In this document: piece by piece, positions 44,601-56,098 of the stretch | Numbering within the stretch: position 1 is the stretch's first letter | Layout: every line of letters starts with the position of its first letter | DNA from: Ooceraea biroi | Lineage: Eukaryota > Arthropoda > Insecta > Hymenoptera > Formicidae | Direction of reading: 5' to 3' | Assembly: GCF_003672135.1 (NCBI RefSeq) | Contig: NC_039512.1 | Location: 11,796,874-11,860,873, forward strand | Length of the DNA stretch: 64,000 bases | Notes under the pieces: generated by a model | What the model saw: only the letters and a program-made list of their open reading frames with translations | Told to the model about the DNA's origin: nothing | Database searches by the model: none | Translations under genes and position numbers: made by a program

Positions 44601-47071
44601 CCTTACAAGATTTTTAAGAGTCACCGGCGAATGCCGGCGTTCTCACACCTCACAGCATCCGTCATCACGGTCGTTTTCTTAGAACCCGAGACCGAATCCG
44701 TTTCAATGACCATCATTAGCACTCAACACCCGTCATTAGCGCAGTGGAAGGGAGAAGGGGAGAATGACTCGGTGCGACAAAGCGCCTCGTGTTCCTGTCA
44801 ACCTCGTCATCGAACTCGTTGATAACAAGGAGAGACGGCTTTGAAAGATAGTAATGATCGGACGCTCCCGTTTCTCACCTACAATACACCAGTCCGTCTC
44901 GTTGGCCGAATTGGTCGCCCTTATTCAACGGAGTGCCGCAGGAGGCGCAAGTAAAACACGCCACATGATACACCAGGTCGCGCGCACGCATCACCAGCTC
45001 CGAGGCCGAGATACCGGTGCGACATCGCGAACACACCGCGAATAGTCTGCGAATCAGAGAATCGAACAATTCAAAAATTAGCCTTTACTGTAGATTGTTG
45101 AAACACACTATATAATTCCATCGAATTCTCGAGTCTCTAATCGTTGAAAGAATTGTCAGCTGAAGAATCACTTGGCGTATTGTTAAAAATTTGATACTTT
45201 AAAATTTAACAACTCGAAACTTGCAGCTTTTAAGATTTCAGCATACCGTTTTAGTTTTCATTGTAATAGTGCTGTGTCATTATTGAACCATTGTTTTGCA
45301 CTAATGTTACATTACATTTTAATCATATTGTAATTAAATTAAAATCTTGGCAGTTCTTCATGTTCTTCTACAATAATTTTTTGAATTTCTTTTTGTTTCT
45401 CTATTTATCATGTATCTTAATTTTTCTTAACTTTGCTGACAAAAATTTAAATTGAAGAAAGTTGTAATTATACTAAGTACGTATATTTGGGAATGTGTAA
45501 TGGTATATTATCCGTTTTGCGAATGTTTACGAATGTGTATTACAAATTTCGCTTGAGCTGAATTTCGCAAGCGATCGAAGCGGGCCATTCACAATCGCGT
45601 AGACGGAAACAAAGGGCTGGCGTTGTTGCATATTGCATGGACGACGGCTGCTGAATTCCTCCCCTGTGCGCTTTAACGAACTCGCTTCTCAGCCTTTCAT
45701 TCCACCCTCGTCCCGAAACGCTGGACGTCATTGCGTAAAGCGCATTATTCCGTGTGATATTTATTTATCCGCTTATGTTTATCGTCTTTCCCAATTTTTC
45801 AACTTCATCTTCTTTAAATTATTGAATTTTTCAAATCTTGCAACTTTGAACGTTTAATATCTTGAGTTTCTTAAATAACAAAATTTCCCAATTTGAATTA
45901 AAAATTGTATAATTGGTTGATACTTTAATAAGCAGCCATTTAGTATTCTTGATTCTTTGAGATTGACTTTCTTCTCATTCTTTTCCCACATTTCTTATCG
46001 GCGAATGTATCGCCACGTTGAGTGTGGAATTTAAGGTCCAATTCCTGAATAACGACTAGAATTGTATGCGGAGACGGCTGTTAGTAGACATTTTGTGTGG
46101 TCTACAGGGTTTCGCGAAAAAGTTATTTTGATTGAAAGAGGTAAGGGGATAACGCTCCTATGTAAATCGAACGCTATCCTAATAAATATTTTGGAACAAG
46201 GAAGTATACACTGCCTGATGCGACTTTAATTAATAACATATCATTCAGTAGCCGTAGTAATTAGTCGCATAATATTCCGACCCGCAATTTGTAATCCTCT
46301 TCGCAACATCGCAAAATTTACGATAACCGACTTTGAAAAACTGCACAGAAGTAACTTCAAAGGACGGTTTCAGGCTTCGAAAATCTCTTTAGAAAACAAA
46401 ACTATGATTTTCTATTTCCGTAGTTTGAGGTACATTCCAAAATATAATTTAGAATCCTAAAGCTTCCTAAGACAATAAGTTGTCGAATCAAAAATTCCAG
46501 CATATACCAGACTCATGAAATTCATTATATCCATCAACCCTCTAAATGCTGAACGGCATTTCGAGCGTATGTCAAATACCCTCGCGTTTGTGAGCATCAG
46601 AGCCTCATTCTCGGAAGAGGAATGGAACAACAATCTTCCCTTCATATACATGCATGGATACGCCATCCCAGCGTACTCTTCCATCCTGCCGCCAACAATC
46701 TCGCGCCGCACTAACCTGTAGTAATCCTCCTTGCAGTAGATGTTGCCGTCTCTGGCAAAGCAGGAGAGCTGGGCGGCCAGGGGGATTCGGCAGTGACAGC
46801 ATTGCAGACAGCCGCAATGCCATGCGCGACCAGCCACGCTCAGGTACCAGCGCTCGGCGATCTCTCTTCCGCAGCCGCCGCAGCCGAGGGCACCCTCGCT
46901 GATACCACCCCCGCCACCCCCGCCGCCATTGCCGGCACCGCCGCCACCGCTGCCGCTACCGTTGCCACCGCCACCGCCGCCGCCTTCGTTCGCACCGACT
47001 TGTCGATTGTTCGCCCCGCCGCCCTCTCCAGGCGGGGGTGTAGTACTCCCGCAGCCGACTTCCTTCAGCAT
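38360..47071 (-). CDS. ap: Apterous-type LIM-homeobox transcription factor
   Basis: LIM-homeodomain factor of the apterous/Lhx2-Lhx9 family. In insects apterous specifies dorsal wing identity and neuron types, acting in the nucleus with the LIM-binding cofactor Chip/Ldb. Five exons: 46716-47071, 44879-45046, 43916-44127, 38895-39130, 38360-38617. All junctions are GT/AG and in phase, giving 1,230 nt and 409 residues. Residues 29-56 are Gly-rich. LIM1 spans 64-116 (C64, C67, H85, C88, C91, C94, C113, D116) and LIM2 124-177 (C124, C127, H146, C149, C152, C155, C174, H177). QKGRPRKRK is at 220-228 and the homeodomain at about 279-338 with WFQNARAKW. The tail is Ser/Thr-rich and ends SFSDLSY. An in-frame stop lies 18 nt before the ATG at 47071, so this start is likely unless a splice acceptor lies between them. 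Homeodomain differences from fly Apterous suggest the second insect paralogue (apterous B). Confidence 0.92.
38895..39130 (-). CDS. ap: apterous exon 4: first two homeodomain helices
   Basis: Encodes LHPTELSSSMESLAYD, then TKRMRTSFKHHQLRTMK, GYFQVNQNPDAKDLK and KRVLQ. Acceptor cgccattgcag, donor GTAATA. The intron splits the homeodomain between VLQ and VWF, a position conserved in LIM-homeobox genes. Confidence 0.93.
39131..43915 (-). other. ap: 4.8-kb intron of apterous
   Basis: Between the linker exon and the first homeodomain exon. It holds the long inverted repeat at 39835-40101, CpG-rich patches at 40.6-41.0, 41.4-41.7 and 42.6-43.3 kb, and a YY1/Pho-like AAGATGGCG (minus) at 42932-42940. 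Open frames up to 177 codons show no domain. Long first introns of this kind often carry enhancers; not shown here. Confidence 0.75.
39835..40101. repeat. Long near-perfect inverted repeat (108-bp arms, 51-bp spacer)
   Basis: Arm 1 (39835-39942) and arm 2 (39994-40101) are reverse complements at 107 of 108 positions; the only difference is one G/A near the inner end. The spacer contains its own perfect inverted pair, AAGTAAGTATAT / ATATACTTACTT (39966-39977 and 39981-39992). An RNA from either strand would fold into a hairpin of over 100 bp. Arms carry no open frame. It lies in an apterous intron, so the apterous pre-mRNA would contain it. Could be a hairpin-RNA locus, a recent inverted duplication or a foldback element. 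Confidence 0.9.
43916..44127 (-). CDS. ap: apterous exon 3: LIM-homeodomain linker
   Basis: Starts with the last LIM2 ligand (R-P-H) and carries LPAYYEQSPIALSGTVQKGRP and RKRKLSE; the basic TVQKGRPRKRK motif is shared with Lhx2/Lhx9 and fly apterous and looks like a nuclear localisation signal. Donor GTGAGT, phase 1 out. Confidence 0.92.
44879..45046 (-). CDS. ap: apterous exon 2: LIM2
   Basis: Encodes RLFAVCSRCRTGISASELVM and the remaining LIM2 zinc ligands to VYC. Acceptor ctgattcgcag, donor GTGAGA. 168 nt, phase 2 in and out. Residues RARDLVYHVACFTC match the Lhx2/9 and apterous pattern. Confidence 0.93.
45047..46715 (-). other. ap: 1.7-kb intron between LIM1 and LIM2 exons
   Basis: AT-rich, no coding or RNA signal seen. 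The LIM1/LIM2 boundary intron is common in this family. Confidence 0.75.
46716..47071 (-). CDS. ap: apterous exon 1: Gly-rich N-terminus and LIM1
   Basis: MLKEVGCGSTT, then a GGC/GGT-encoded glycine-rich run, then LIM1 (CGGCGREIAERWYL ... NIYCKEDYYR). Donor GTTAGT, phase 2 out. An upstream non-coding exon is possible. Confidence 0.88.
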
Positions 47072-50040
47072 CTCGCTGGACGCGCGCCGCTACGACGCAT
47101 GCCGCTGCATTCTGCGGAGCAGTTGGTATTGTTAGATGGATTTTATGAGTTTCAAGGAGCTTCGCGAGAAAAAGGGAGTTTCTTGATGAGGGGGAGCAAA
47201 AGGGTGCTAAGGAAGGAGGGGTGCTGATGAACTTTTGTAAAGCTGAACGAATTACGAGGTCTCTAGGCGTGGATGGCGCGATTTGAAGGTTCGAATCGCG
47301 ATTGGTGTATTTAGTTGTACAAAATGAAAAAGAAACTGTCAAAGATTTAAGATTAACAAGATTGGATGTTAATAAACATATGTAGCTATGATTCCTATTT
47401 TAATTCTTATGTATCAATTTAAAGCATAATAAACTCGAGTTTAGTTAGTTGTAGAAAAAGAAATTTAGGTCCTCTTTCTGTCACCACAACGAGATCCTAA
47501 ATGAGGATCAGGATCTTTATGAGTTATCTAGCTTCGCGCGCAGGTGCGCTCATTCAGGTGCCCAGGTGACGCACGCAAACAGGAACCGATGAATGAAAAC
47601 AATTCGTGGTCGGCGATCCGTTAATGAACGACTGAATCGGTTTCGAATCGTGATTTACGAGTCGTCGCGCGATTTCCACGAGGCCGATGCGTGACGTTTC
47701 TCGGTACAAAGGTGTTTTGTCACGTCGCTCGTTGGCACGTTAAATCCTCTCTTGGATGTTCGCGAAATGATTCGTTAATAAAAAACCGCGACAAAAATTC
47801 GATTTCGACAGGTCCGGTCATTATTCGAGAAGAGAAATCGTCGATCGTATAATTTGATCAGATTTTCACGGAATAAATTCGGCTTGAGTCACAGGTGTTA
47901 CGTCATTCCAAATTTCTCTTGGAACGACGTTGGATACCGGAAGCGCCGTCACGAGCATTGCCGGTATGTAACGCAACACCGATCGCAGCAGAACGATTCT
48001 TCGACGTTAATTAATTCATCCTTGGAAATGGCATTGTTTGAAGCGAAAAGCAATGCGTTCGCGATCCTCGCGGATTTGCATTCGCGGTGCTATTACGTTT
48101 GCAACAGTATGGATTCGATATTATCGCATGCCATATTTCCATAAAATCGATCCGCGATCGTGCGATAACGAAAGCTCCACAGCGAGAAGTGCGCCCGGCT
48201 ATTTAGCTACCAGCATCAGCAAAATAATGCATTGATGCATTTGCATCGAAAGCGCTAACGAAATATCTGAACTGACAACGCAGATACAGACTTCAGATTA
48301 CAATACGATCAAGAAATCACTTTAAATATTTATTGTATTATTGTCTGATCTTTATGTCTTTACACTTCGAACATAGGATAAATTCTCCGATTAAAATGTT
48401 GCAGTTTACCAATTGCATTACGATTTGTCTTAAGAAATTTAAATTGATTATAATTGACAATAAATTATTTCATATGCCTGTAACGTATCACAGATTTTTG
48501 GGTAACGACTTGTCAGAAATTTTCCAGGCATTAAAAAAAATTGTTTTTAGTTATCCAGAAAATAAGATCGTTGCATTTACATTTAGGTCGATCTCCTGAG
48601 AATCCTCGATGATCGTGCCTTCTTCTCGTGTTCTCTTACCTGAAATCGATTAAATGGTTGGAAATGCGACGGCGAGCGCTGCAAGAGTCAGCCGTCCCTC
48701 GCTTCTCGTTTGCCGGCAGCAAACCGACGAAGCACTCGCGGTCGGATTTATCCCCGCTTCGCTATTTCCATCCAGATCGCGGTCACCTTGGATCCGGCAA
48801 CTTTTCCAGAGTTCGGCTCGGTGGCGGCGTGGTTCCAACACCGGATACTCCGGCGCTCCGACAATCTCGGCTGCCTCGAACCGTCCAGCCAGTTGTTGCG
48901 CTCATCAATCATGCTCTGGACAAGAGAAAAGCCGTGAGAATGCGGAGAGCATAATTTCTCTACATGACATCTCTCCACATTGCGTCGCGGTTCTATGGTA
49001 ATAGATCCCTCGCGACAGGAAGCGTTCGTGTGGTCGCAACATTGTATCTATTTTAACGCATCGCTTACAAGCGAGATATTCTGAATAAAACACTCGACTG
49101 AATGCGCGAATCGAGTTCCGAAGAAACTTTGACAGCTGTATTTAATTATTTGATTTATATTAGATATTGAAAAGAGAGAAGATGCGTTGCGTGTAAAGAA
49201 AGCTTGAATGAGATCATTAAATCTCGATTGTGGTTAGGTAAAAACCGCGAATGTAACGATGGCCGCTTATCCAAAGTAAAATGCTGGTTATTCCTGATTC
49301 GATCATTGATGTAACGGTTGAACCATAATTGCGATCAATAAAGTCGAATCTAATATCTAATAACTCGCAATTGCGAGTTCATATTAATAACAAATTTAAT
49401 TTTAGATTGCCCGTTTCAAATCGTTAATGTGAATCTCTAATCTTAGGAAGATTCTTTATTGCTCTATTTTTGCAAATTTTAATGATTGAATGCAACAGAT
49501 TTCAAGTTTCTAAATCTTTGGGTTCTCAAAACTTAGATATTCAAATTCTTAATTCTTCATTCAGAATAACCGGATCGTCGTTATCACGAGCCGTCGGAGA
49601 GTCACGCCGCTCGTTTCCGCACTCGTCATTTTATTCTTCACCCACCAATTCATTCGCTTCTTGAAGCACTGCATTCTTATTAGATCTCTCAATCTTTCAG
49701 ATCCACGTCGAATCTCTTGTATAGTCTCAAAAGACAAACATCGACACGTCACAACACCAATCACTATAGATTTATCCTATTAGATTGGAGCACTTTTCTC
49801 TGACACTTTTCCAACGATCAAGTCGGAGTCGCCGACTACAAATCCGGCATTGGAAAACTTGTGTTTGACGGAACTCGCCAGCAAAAGCTGTCACGAGCGG
49901 AGAACTCACAAGCGATTGCGAGACGAGAGGGGAATTCCCGAACAGGCTTCACTCGCGAATTCTCTCCGGAGGGAGAGTTCTCCCCGCGAGTGGACGAGAA
50001 CTCGCGAGGAACTTGTCCGCGGAGCGGGAATGGGATTTCC

Positions 50041-50130
50041 GCGAGCGGAACTTGCGCGCGCGGAAAACCTGCGAGCGGGAAACTGGCGCGCCGGAAACCC
50101 GCGGGCGGAAAACTCGCGCGCGTAGACGAG
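50041..50130. repeat. GC-rich minisatellite, six 15-bp units
   Basis: Units read GCGAGCGGAACTTGC, GCGCGCGGAAAACCT, GCGAGCGGGAAACTG, GCGCGCCGGAAACCC, GCGGGCGGAAAACTC, then a degenerate sixth. Less regular relatives extend left to about 49900. Because the period is a multiple of three, one frame stays open and reads as RA-x-N-x pentapeptides. Confidence 0.85.
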
Positions 50131-50384
50131 CGTCGCCGGGTGCGAGAAGGAAACCCGAAGGACGCGGTGGACTCGTGCGGGATGGAAGCTGCTCCCCGTC
50201 GGCATAATATTACGATCCTGGGCCACCCAGGGCCAGGGGCGGACGTCGCCGCGGCAGGGAAGCGGGGTTGGCCCCCTTCATGCTGCGATCCCGCCGGGCG
50301 GCGACGGGGTGGGGTTTTTGAAGCCGGCTCACGAGGGGTAGAGACGTCGGGACGCCGGGCGTCTGCGCGCTGCGCCGGCGCCTT

Positions 50385-50490
50385 TGCGGCTTTCCCTTTG
50401 TCTCTTTCTCTTTCCCTTTGTTTCTTTCTCTGTCTCGCTCGTTCTCTATTTCTTGCTCGCTCTCCCAGTTTCCTACGCGAAGGTGCTTTC
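50385..50490. repeat. Pyrimidine-rich tract
   Basis: Degenerate CTTTCCCTTTGTCTCTTTCT runs of about 100 bp, directly after the GC-rich minisatellite block. Confidence 0.7.
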
Positions 50491-52865
50491 GCTCCGTCGC
50501 ACTCCGCCCTTGTCTATCTTTTATCGGGGTTGGCTACTGCTTGTCGTTGGTATCGTCTATGGTCGTGTTACTACTGGTGTCGGTGATAATGTTGTTTGTT
50601 CGGGCATCGCTACGTTTCCCTGAAGGAGCCCTCTGATTCGGGAGACGTATTGCCTGAAACGTCTTACGTAACTTATTACCTCACTCTTCTTCGTCTGACT
50701 CTCTCTACCTCATCTTATCCTCTCCCAGTATCTATCTAGTTTAATTTTCCTTTATTTATCGTCGTAATTATTCGTACGAGTTGATGTTGTAGGAATTCCG
50801 CGCTTGACAGTAATAAATTTCAAGAATGCAATATTCCAAGGAATCCAATTTCTAATTGTTTAAAGTTGTATAATTATCGAAGCTTTTCAAAGCCATTCAG
50901 TTTGCAAAAGGTAATAAGATGTATTCTACGCGTTTTCATGAAAAAGATATGTAAAAATTGATTTCAATAATTTTCAGAAAGGCAAATTCTTCGTATCAAA
51001 TTAGTGACTTAACATATCGCATTATTTGAATTGTTATAATTTTCCGCTTTACCACTTTCCGGTGACATTACCGATTTTATGTGTTTCCAGAAGCATTCTA
51101 AACCGTGTTAGAGCGATATTCATTATTCATGATTAGCTGCGACGTGCCGGTCGCGGAGCTCTCTCGCGCGCGCTCACATTTCACTCTCAATTAATTTGCA
51201 ATCGGGGTATCCCAATGGGAAGAGCTCTTGGGAAGAGAAATGACGTGACACGCGAGTGGTTAGTCACGCGTCAGTCACGCATACAGGTACAAATTATTAC
51301 TTAAACGACGCCAGCTGGCGAAAAACGTGTTCCGCGGCGATTTTAATATCGCCAACAGTTTGTCACTCTGTCTCTTCGAAAATTACGACCGAGATCCTTC
51401 TTGTTCAGAACAGAAAAGGTCCTGTCGTCCTTCGTACTAAATAATGACTACTCAAACACATAATCGTGATCTTGCGCATTGTATTCTCAGATAAGAAATA
51501 TTTCATAAAATATTATAATATATTCCAAATATTCGGCTAAGGATCAAGTTGTTGACATCACTGTAAAATTTCTTAATGCGTGCAATACGTAAACATTTAC
51601 ACACACGCATTTGTGCTTTAAACATTTTTTATTTATATCTTTTAGAAAATGGTTCCAAAGAACTGCAAAGAACACAAAGGATTTTAAATATTTCATGTAG
51701 CAGACAGTTGAATTCGACTGATCTAACTTTTATTAAAATCCTGTAATACTTTTAAGTGAGTCTTCAATGCTGCGCAATGAAAGTAAGAGCACGCCACCAC
51801 AAACCGCATCTGACGCGTTTCCATTCTACGGTCACGCGTGCGCGATCCGGCTTGCGTGGCGTGAGCGCCTTTTAATTGTAGCTGGAAGAACGCAAGTGAC
51901 AGTTAGATACATTGTCCGTCAGGACCAGTTCTTCTGGATTTGCCTGGTTTGCGCGCGGTCAACTATATTTGGCCGAACCCGGCGGCGACGGTGGCGACGG
52001 CGACGATGGCACACGCAAGCGCAGCAAAGCGAAAATTCATCGCGTCTCCGCGCGACAGAGTTGTTTCGCTCCTGATGTCCCATTAGGCTCATTAACTGCG
52101 GGTGGCACGATCAAGCTGCCTCTACAAATCGAACCTCCCGTTAAACGCGAGGCCGTCGTTAATCTCGCGTGCCGCCCTGCCGGAGTTGCGACTGCTGCTC
52201 ACAATCGAGGTGCAAGGTGCAGATGATTCCCAGTCAAAACTCGCGCCTCGGCTCGTTGATACCTTATTCAAGTGCAATTTTCAAATGATAATCTAGAATA
52301 AAAATGGAATCTTAATCTTGATCGCTTCTCATTTCTAGGATTAATAATTAATCAGAAATTAATTCCCATTTTTGTTAAATTTCTGTATCATGTTCAAATA
52401 ATGATGGCTTCAAGATTACAGAAGGTCTAAAGTGGGAAAAGGATATTTTTAATTTTTAACGGCTACAGCGTTATTTTCAAGATTAATTAAAAATTAATAT
52501 TATATTTTGTCGCATTCAATTTGTGCATCACTCTCAATATTTCAAGATGTGAAGCTTGCAAATATTGTGAAGTCACGTAACTTAAGTTGAGTGGTCTCCA
52601 AACAAGTACATCTCCCGTTGTCGGTGAGGAGTCAATTTTTCCATGGAGCACCCTCCACTGGAAATTGCCGATTCGATCAAATCCGACCTAATTCAATCAC
52701 ATACAGTTTCCCATCCTCCGACGCACAACGCCTCGCGATGCGAACGAAGCCCATCGCGCAGTGCGCCATGTAAGAAAGCTGTCATTGTGGTAAGGGAAAG
52801 AGGAGGATACTGTCATATCGATCAGAGACTTTCTGGACGGATAGACAGCTGGAAGCGATACTAAC

Positions 52866-52902
52866 GAAGAAGAAGAAGAAGAAGAACCAGCAGCAGCAGC
52901 AG
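52866..52902. repeat. (GAA)7 followed by (CAG)5
   Basis: Two adjacent trinucleotide repeats separated by one C. On the minus strand they would encode Ser and Leu/Ala runs, but no supported gene covers them. Confidence 0.93.
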
Positions 52903-52909
52903 CCAAGAG

Positions 52910-55340
52910 AGCGCTGGCTTATCTCCCGCCCGCTTCTCTTCCTCGTCGGCTTCTCGTTTCTGTCTTTTTCCTGCGGGGAAGGTGAGGGTACAGTAACCTC
53001 AGCCTCCGCGAGGCGCGGCCCTCCGACGCCCGCTCGATAGGAGCTCGCCCGGTGCCAGCCAATGGCGGCCGCCGCGTGACGATGAAGCCGTCGCCGGATT
53101 GGTCGACGCGCCGGCTCGGCCGCCGACATCAGGGGTGATAAAGGAGCAGATGGAGATGGAAATACTCCCGCCAGCATCTCTCGCGGATTCTGCCGAGAAT
53201 AGGAGTCATCTGGTGGACACCGATGGAGGCTGCGCTGTGCTCGGAGTCGCGACGTTACGCTCGCGGAATCCGCGTCGCACGGCCTTTCTCTTCCGTTTCT
53301 TCGGTCGAGGGGCGAAATGCCTGGAGGACACGTCACGGTCACGTGTTATGAATGAATTACATGCGCAAGATGAAAAGGTTTATCTCACTGACAGAGATAC
53401 TCTCTCGCTCTTTCTTTCTCTCATACTCCATGACGAAATCTCACAGAACTGACACACACGAATTAAGAACGTTGCACCCCTTGCGATTCAGCAATCAATA
53501 CTACTGTCATCGATTCTGCTTTAATCACTTTAACTATTGTTTCATCATAAGCAATTAGAAAATTAAGATAAATTAATAATTAACTTACGCGGGCAAGCCT
53601 AGACGTGTTGTCCGTTCATCCACTCGAGCGTAAGTTAACGTTATTCCGAAGCATTCTGGAATTAACTGTCTCCCTCGGGCGAGAGCGCGAGAGGCGAGAG
53701 GACGCCGAAAAGACTGCCGCGTCACTGCGGAATCCTCCAGCATCATCGATCACGACGTTGGATGACACCGCGCCGAGACGAGGAACGACGGCGCGGCCGG
53801 GGCGCGAGACGGTGGCTGTCGGGCGCGTCGTTAGCGCGCGCGCGGCCGCGGCCGGGAATGGTTCCCCGTTAAGTTCCCTGCACGGCGAACAAAAGTGGGT
53901 CTTTCCCTCGGCAGCGCAGCATGAAAGTAATTCAAGACACCTGGCGGGAATGGTTTTAACGGATCCTTTAGATCAGCCTCGGGAGCGTCTACGAGTGCGT
54001 GGTCCCGCACTCGTGGCGGCAGCGAGTTGGCGGGATGAGGAGGGTCGATTGCATTATGTAAAATACGGCGCACGGCGCGCACGCTGGGTTATCTGCCGCC
54101 GTAAGAGTAAATAAGTGCAAAGATATAACGGTTAATTTCCGCGTTAACCGCGTTTTATCGCGACGTCTATCCGTATCCACGGGCAGCAGGATGCCGCTGT
54201 TCCACCGTGAATTCACTCCGCGCTCGCGTCTTTAATCGCGCGCGCGCGCGCGCGTGTGTGTGTGTGTTTCACACGCGCACGTGGAAGGACGAGGGAGAGA
54301 AAGAGGGAAAAGAGATTCTAGAGCGCGTAAGCGCGTCAGAGGGAGACGAACGGGACGTGCGTTTGCACGTATGCTGCTCTCCGAAAATTTCCGTGCATCC
54401 CTCGAGCGATCGAACGTCGAAGCAGCTGATTAGAGGGAAGTTTTAGTTTCTGATTATATTATCGTTCTCTTCGGCAAAATGTTGGACTTGAGGAATTTAT
54501 TGAAGCTCAATGAAACAAGTTTGACAATAAGATATATTTTTTATGCGTCTGCATCAATGGTAAAGTACACGATTTGAGGAATGTATAAAATTCCGAGTAT
54601 TTCTCGCAAAACATAATATTTGCAATGTTATGTCGTGACAACTTTGAATAATACCACTTGTGCACCAAATACCTCTGGTATCGTCGAAAATCTATTCTTG
54701 GTTTTGCGGCCTCGCAAGAGTTTCGCCTTCTCAGAAGACGCGAGAGGGCCAAGGAAAGAAATAAGGAAGAGAGGAAGGAAGGAAGGAGGAGGACGAGTGC
54801 GTGCGCATGAAGTGTATTTATGCGCGGCACCGTCACGTGGGTAAGGATCGTAGATTGCGACCGGGGCCCCGGTGTGCGTGTCGGTGAATGAGGCTGACGT
54901 GGATAAATGGCGCGTTTCCCCGCGGGAGACGCGCGCCCAGGCGATCTTCCGGGGCCTCGGTGCAACAGCCGATCGGACTCTGTGCCGCGGGAGAGCTTCA
55001 GGAAGCTTCGCGAGGAGAAGACGAAGGAGGAGGAGGAGCAGGAGGTGGAGGACGACGTCGACGGCGACGCTCCTCCACGGCCGGACTCGCAAAAAGCAGC
55101 GCCGCTTGTCGTCCGGGTAATTGACGATCGCGAGAACATGCGCGCCCGTAAAAAGGACCCGCCTTTGGCCGCCTCGCTCTTACGCGGAATCTTGTCAGGG
55201 AGCCGCGCGCACCCCTGCGGCTGTCACGCGGTCTGTTCCGGTAGCTCCTAGCGCGGTCTTCCGGAGCGTTTCCTGCGACCGGAGGATTCCATCGCCACCG
55301 GTAAAACCGACTTCAGGAACTGTTGTCAGTCTTAATTGCA
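52910..55340. other. CpG-rich upstream block, candidate promoter region
   Basis: GC/CpG-rich DNA at 52.92-53.34, 53.6-54.1 and 54.8-55.3 kb. It carries CCAAT at 53059-53063 and an opposed ATTGG at 53098-53102, with GGCGGCCGCCG between. Frames on both strands overlap and follow composition. Such a block 6-8 kb above the LIM1 exon is a plausible distal apterous promoter or enhancer; no transcript evidence. Confidence 0.35.
54237..54267. repeat. (CG)n(TG)n alternating tract
   Basis: About 30 bp of uninterrupted purine-pyrimidine alternation, CG units passing into TG units. Sequences like this can adopt Z-DNA. Confidence 0.93.
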
Positions 55341-56098
55341 CTTGAACTTTATCTCTACCCGAGCAATTACTTTCATATATTGTACTTAAAATAATCTCTC
55401 AACGCACACAATACGAGATGGTTAACGGATAGATTATCTTAGAATAGAAAAAAATATTAAAAAAGTAACATGTTACATTCAGTTTACACAGTACAATGAA
55501 AAGATACGAGTATCATACGGAACAGTAATAAGTGAATTAAATAGAAAGAAGCGGCTGATATGAATGAACTCACGTTAACTCGTCTCATCGTTCGCATAAC
55601 TCCCGCGCACGCGAGGGAAGTAAGGGACGACGAAGGCGGAGGAGGTATGGGAGGGTGGGAGAGGCAGGAGAAGCGAGGTAGGTCAGACCGAGGCAGCTAG
55701 GAGGGTTATCTGATTGGGAGCGCGCGAATATCTTCCCGGCTTCCGGCGCCCAACCCGTGATTACCGCGTCGATTGTCTGCAAATGGAAGCTGAAAAACGC
55801 ATCTCACACTCCGTAAAGGCGAGCGAGCGCACGTCAACGTCGACGAGGGATGCTCGAAGCCCGCGGATCCCACGATACCCCGACGCACGTCCCGCTCTTC
55901 ATTTCGTCGTTATTAACGTCCCCCCTCCTTCAACTTGGAGCGCGAGTCAGCGATTGAAAGAAACTTCAATCTTATTGTTTCAACGCCACCACGTCGCTTC
56001 AGTAACTCGATTCAGAGAAGCGTTAAATAAAAAGTACATTCGTTTCGAGATTAGAACGGTGCATCCCGTTGCGCCGCGTTATTTTGCGTTATTTATTA
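55341..56098. other. Spacer left of the transposon
   Basis: AT-rich then mixed sequence. The 156-codon plus-strand frame ending at 56184 runs into the transposon's left end and has no domain; not called. Confidence 0.5.

Larger units (their letters stand above)
47072..52860. other. Upstream region of apterous, proximal part
   Basis: Holds the possible 5' untranslated sequence next to the ATG, CpG-rich patches at about 48.65-48.95 and 49.9-50.4 kb (with the minisatellite), and AT-rich spacer. No exon with a recognisable domain. The 241-codon frame at 49861-50586 follows the GC-rich repeat and pyrimidine tract and is not supported as a gene. Confidence 0.5.

Noticed and set aside
47270..47310. 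GGTTCGAATC-like T-loop motifs (also near 29914)
   Set aside because: No acceptor, D or anticodon arms can be paired around them, so they are not tRNA genes.
49861..50586. 241-codon plus-strand frame
   Set aside because: Made of the 15-bp minisatellite and a pyrimidine tract; no domain and no upstream signals.
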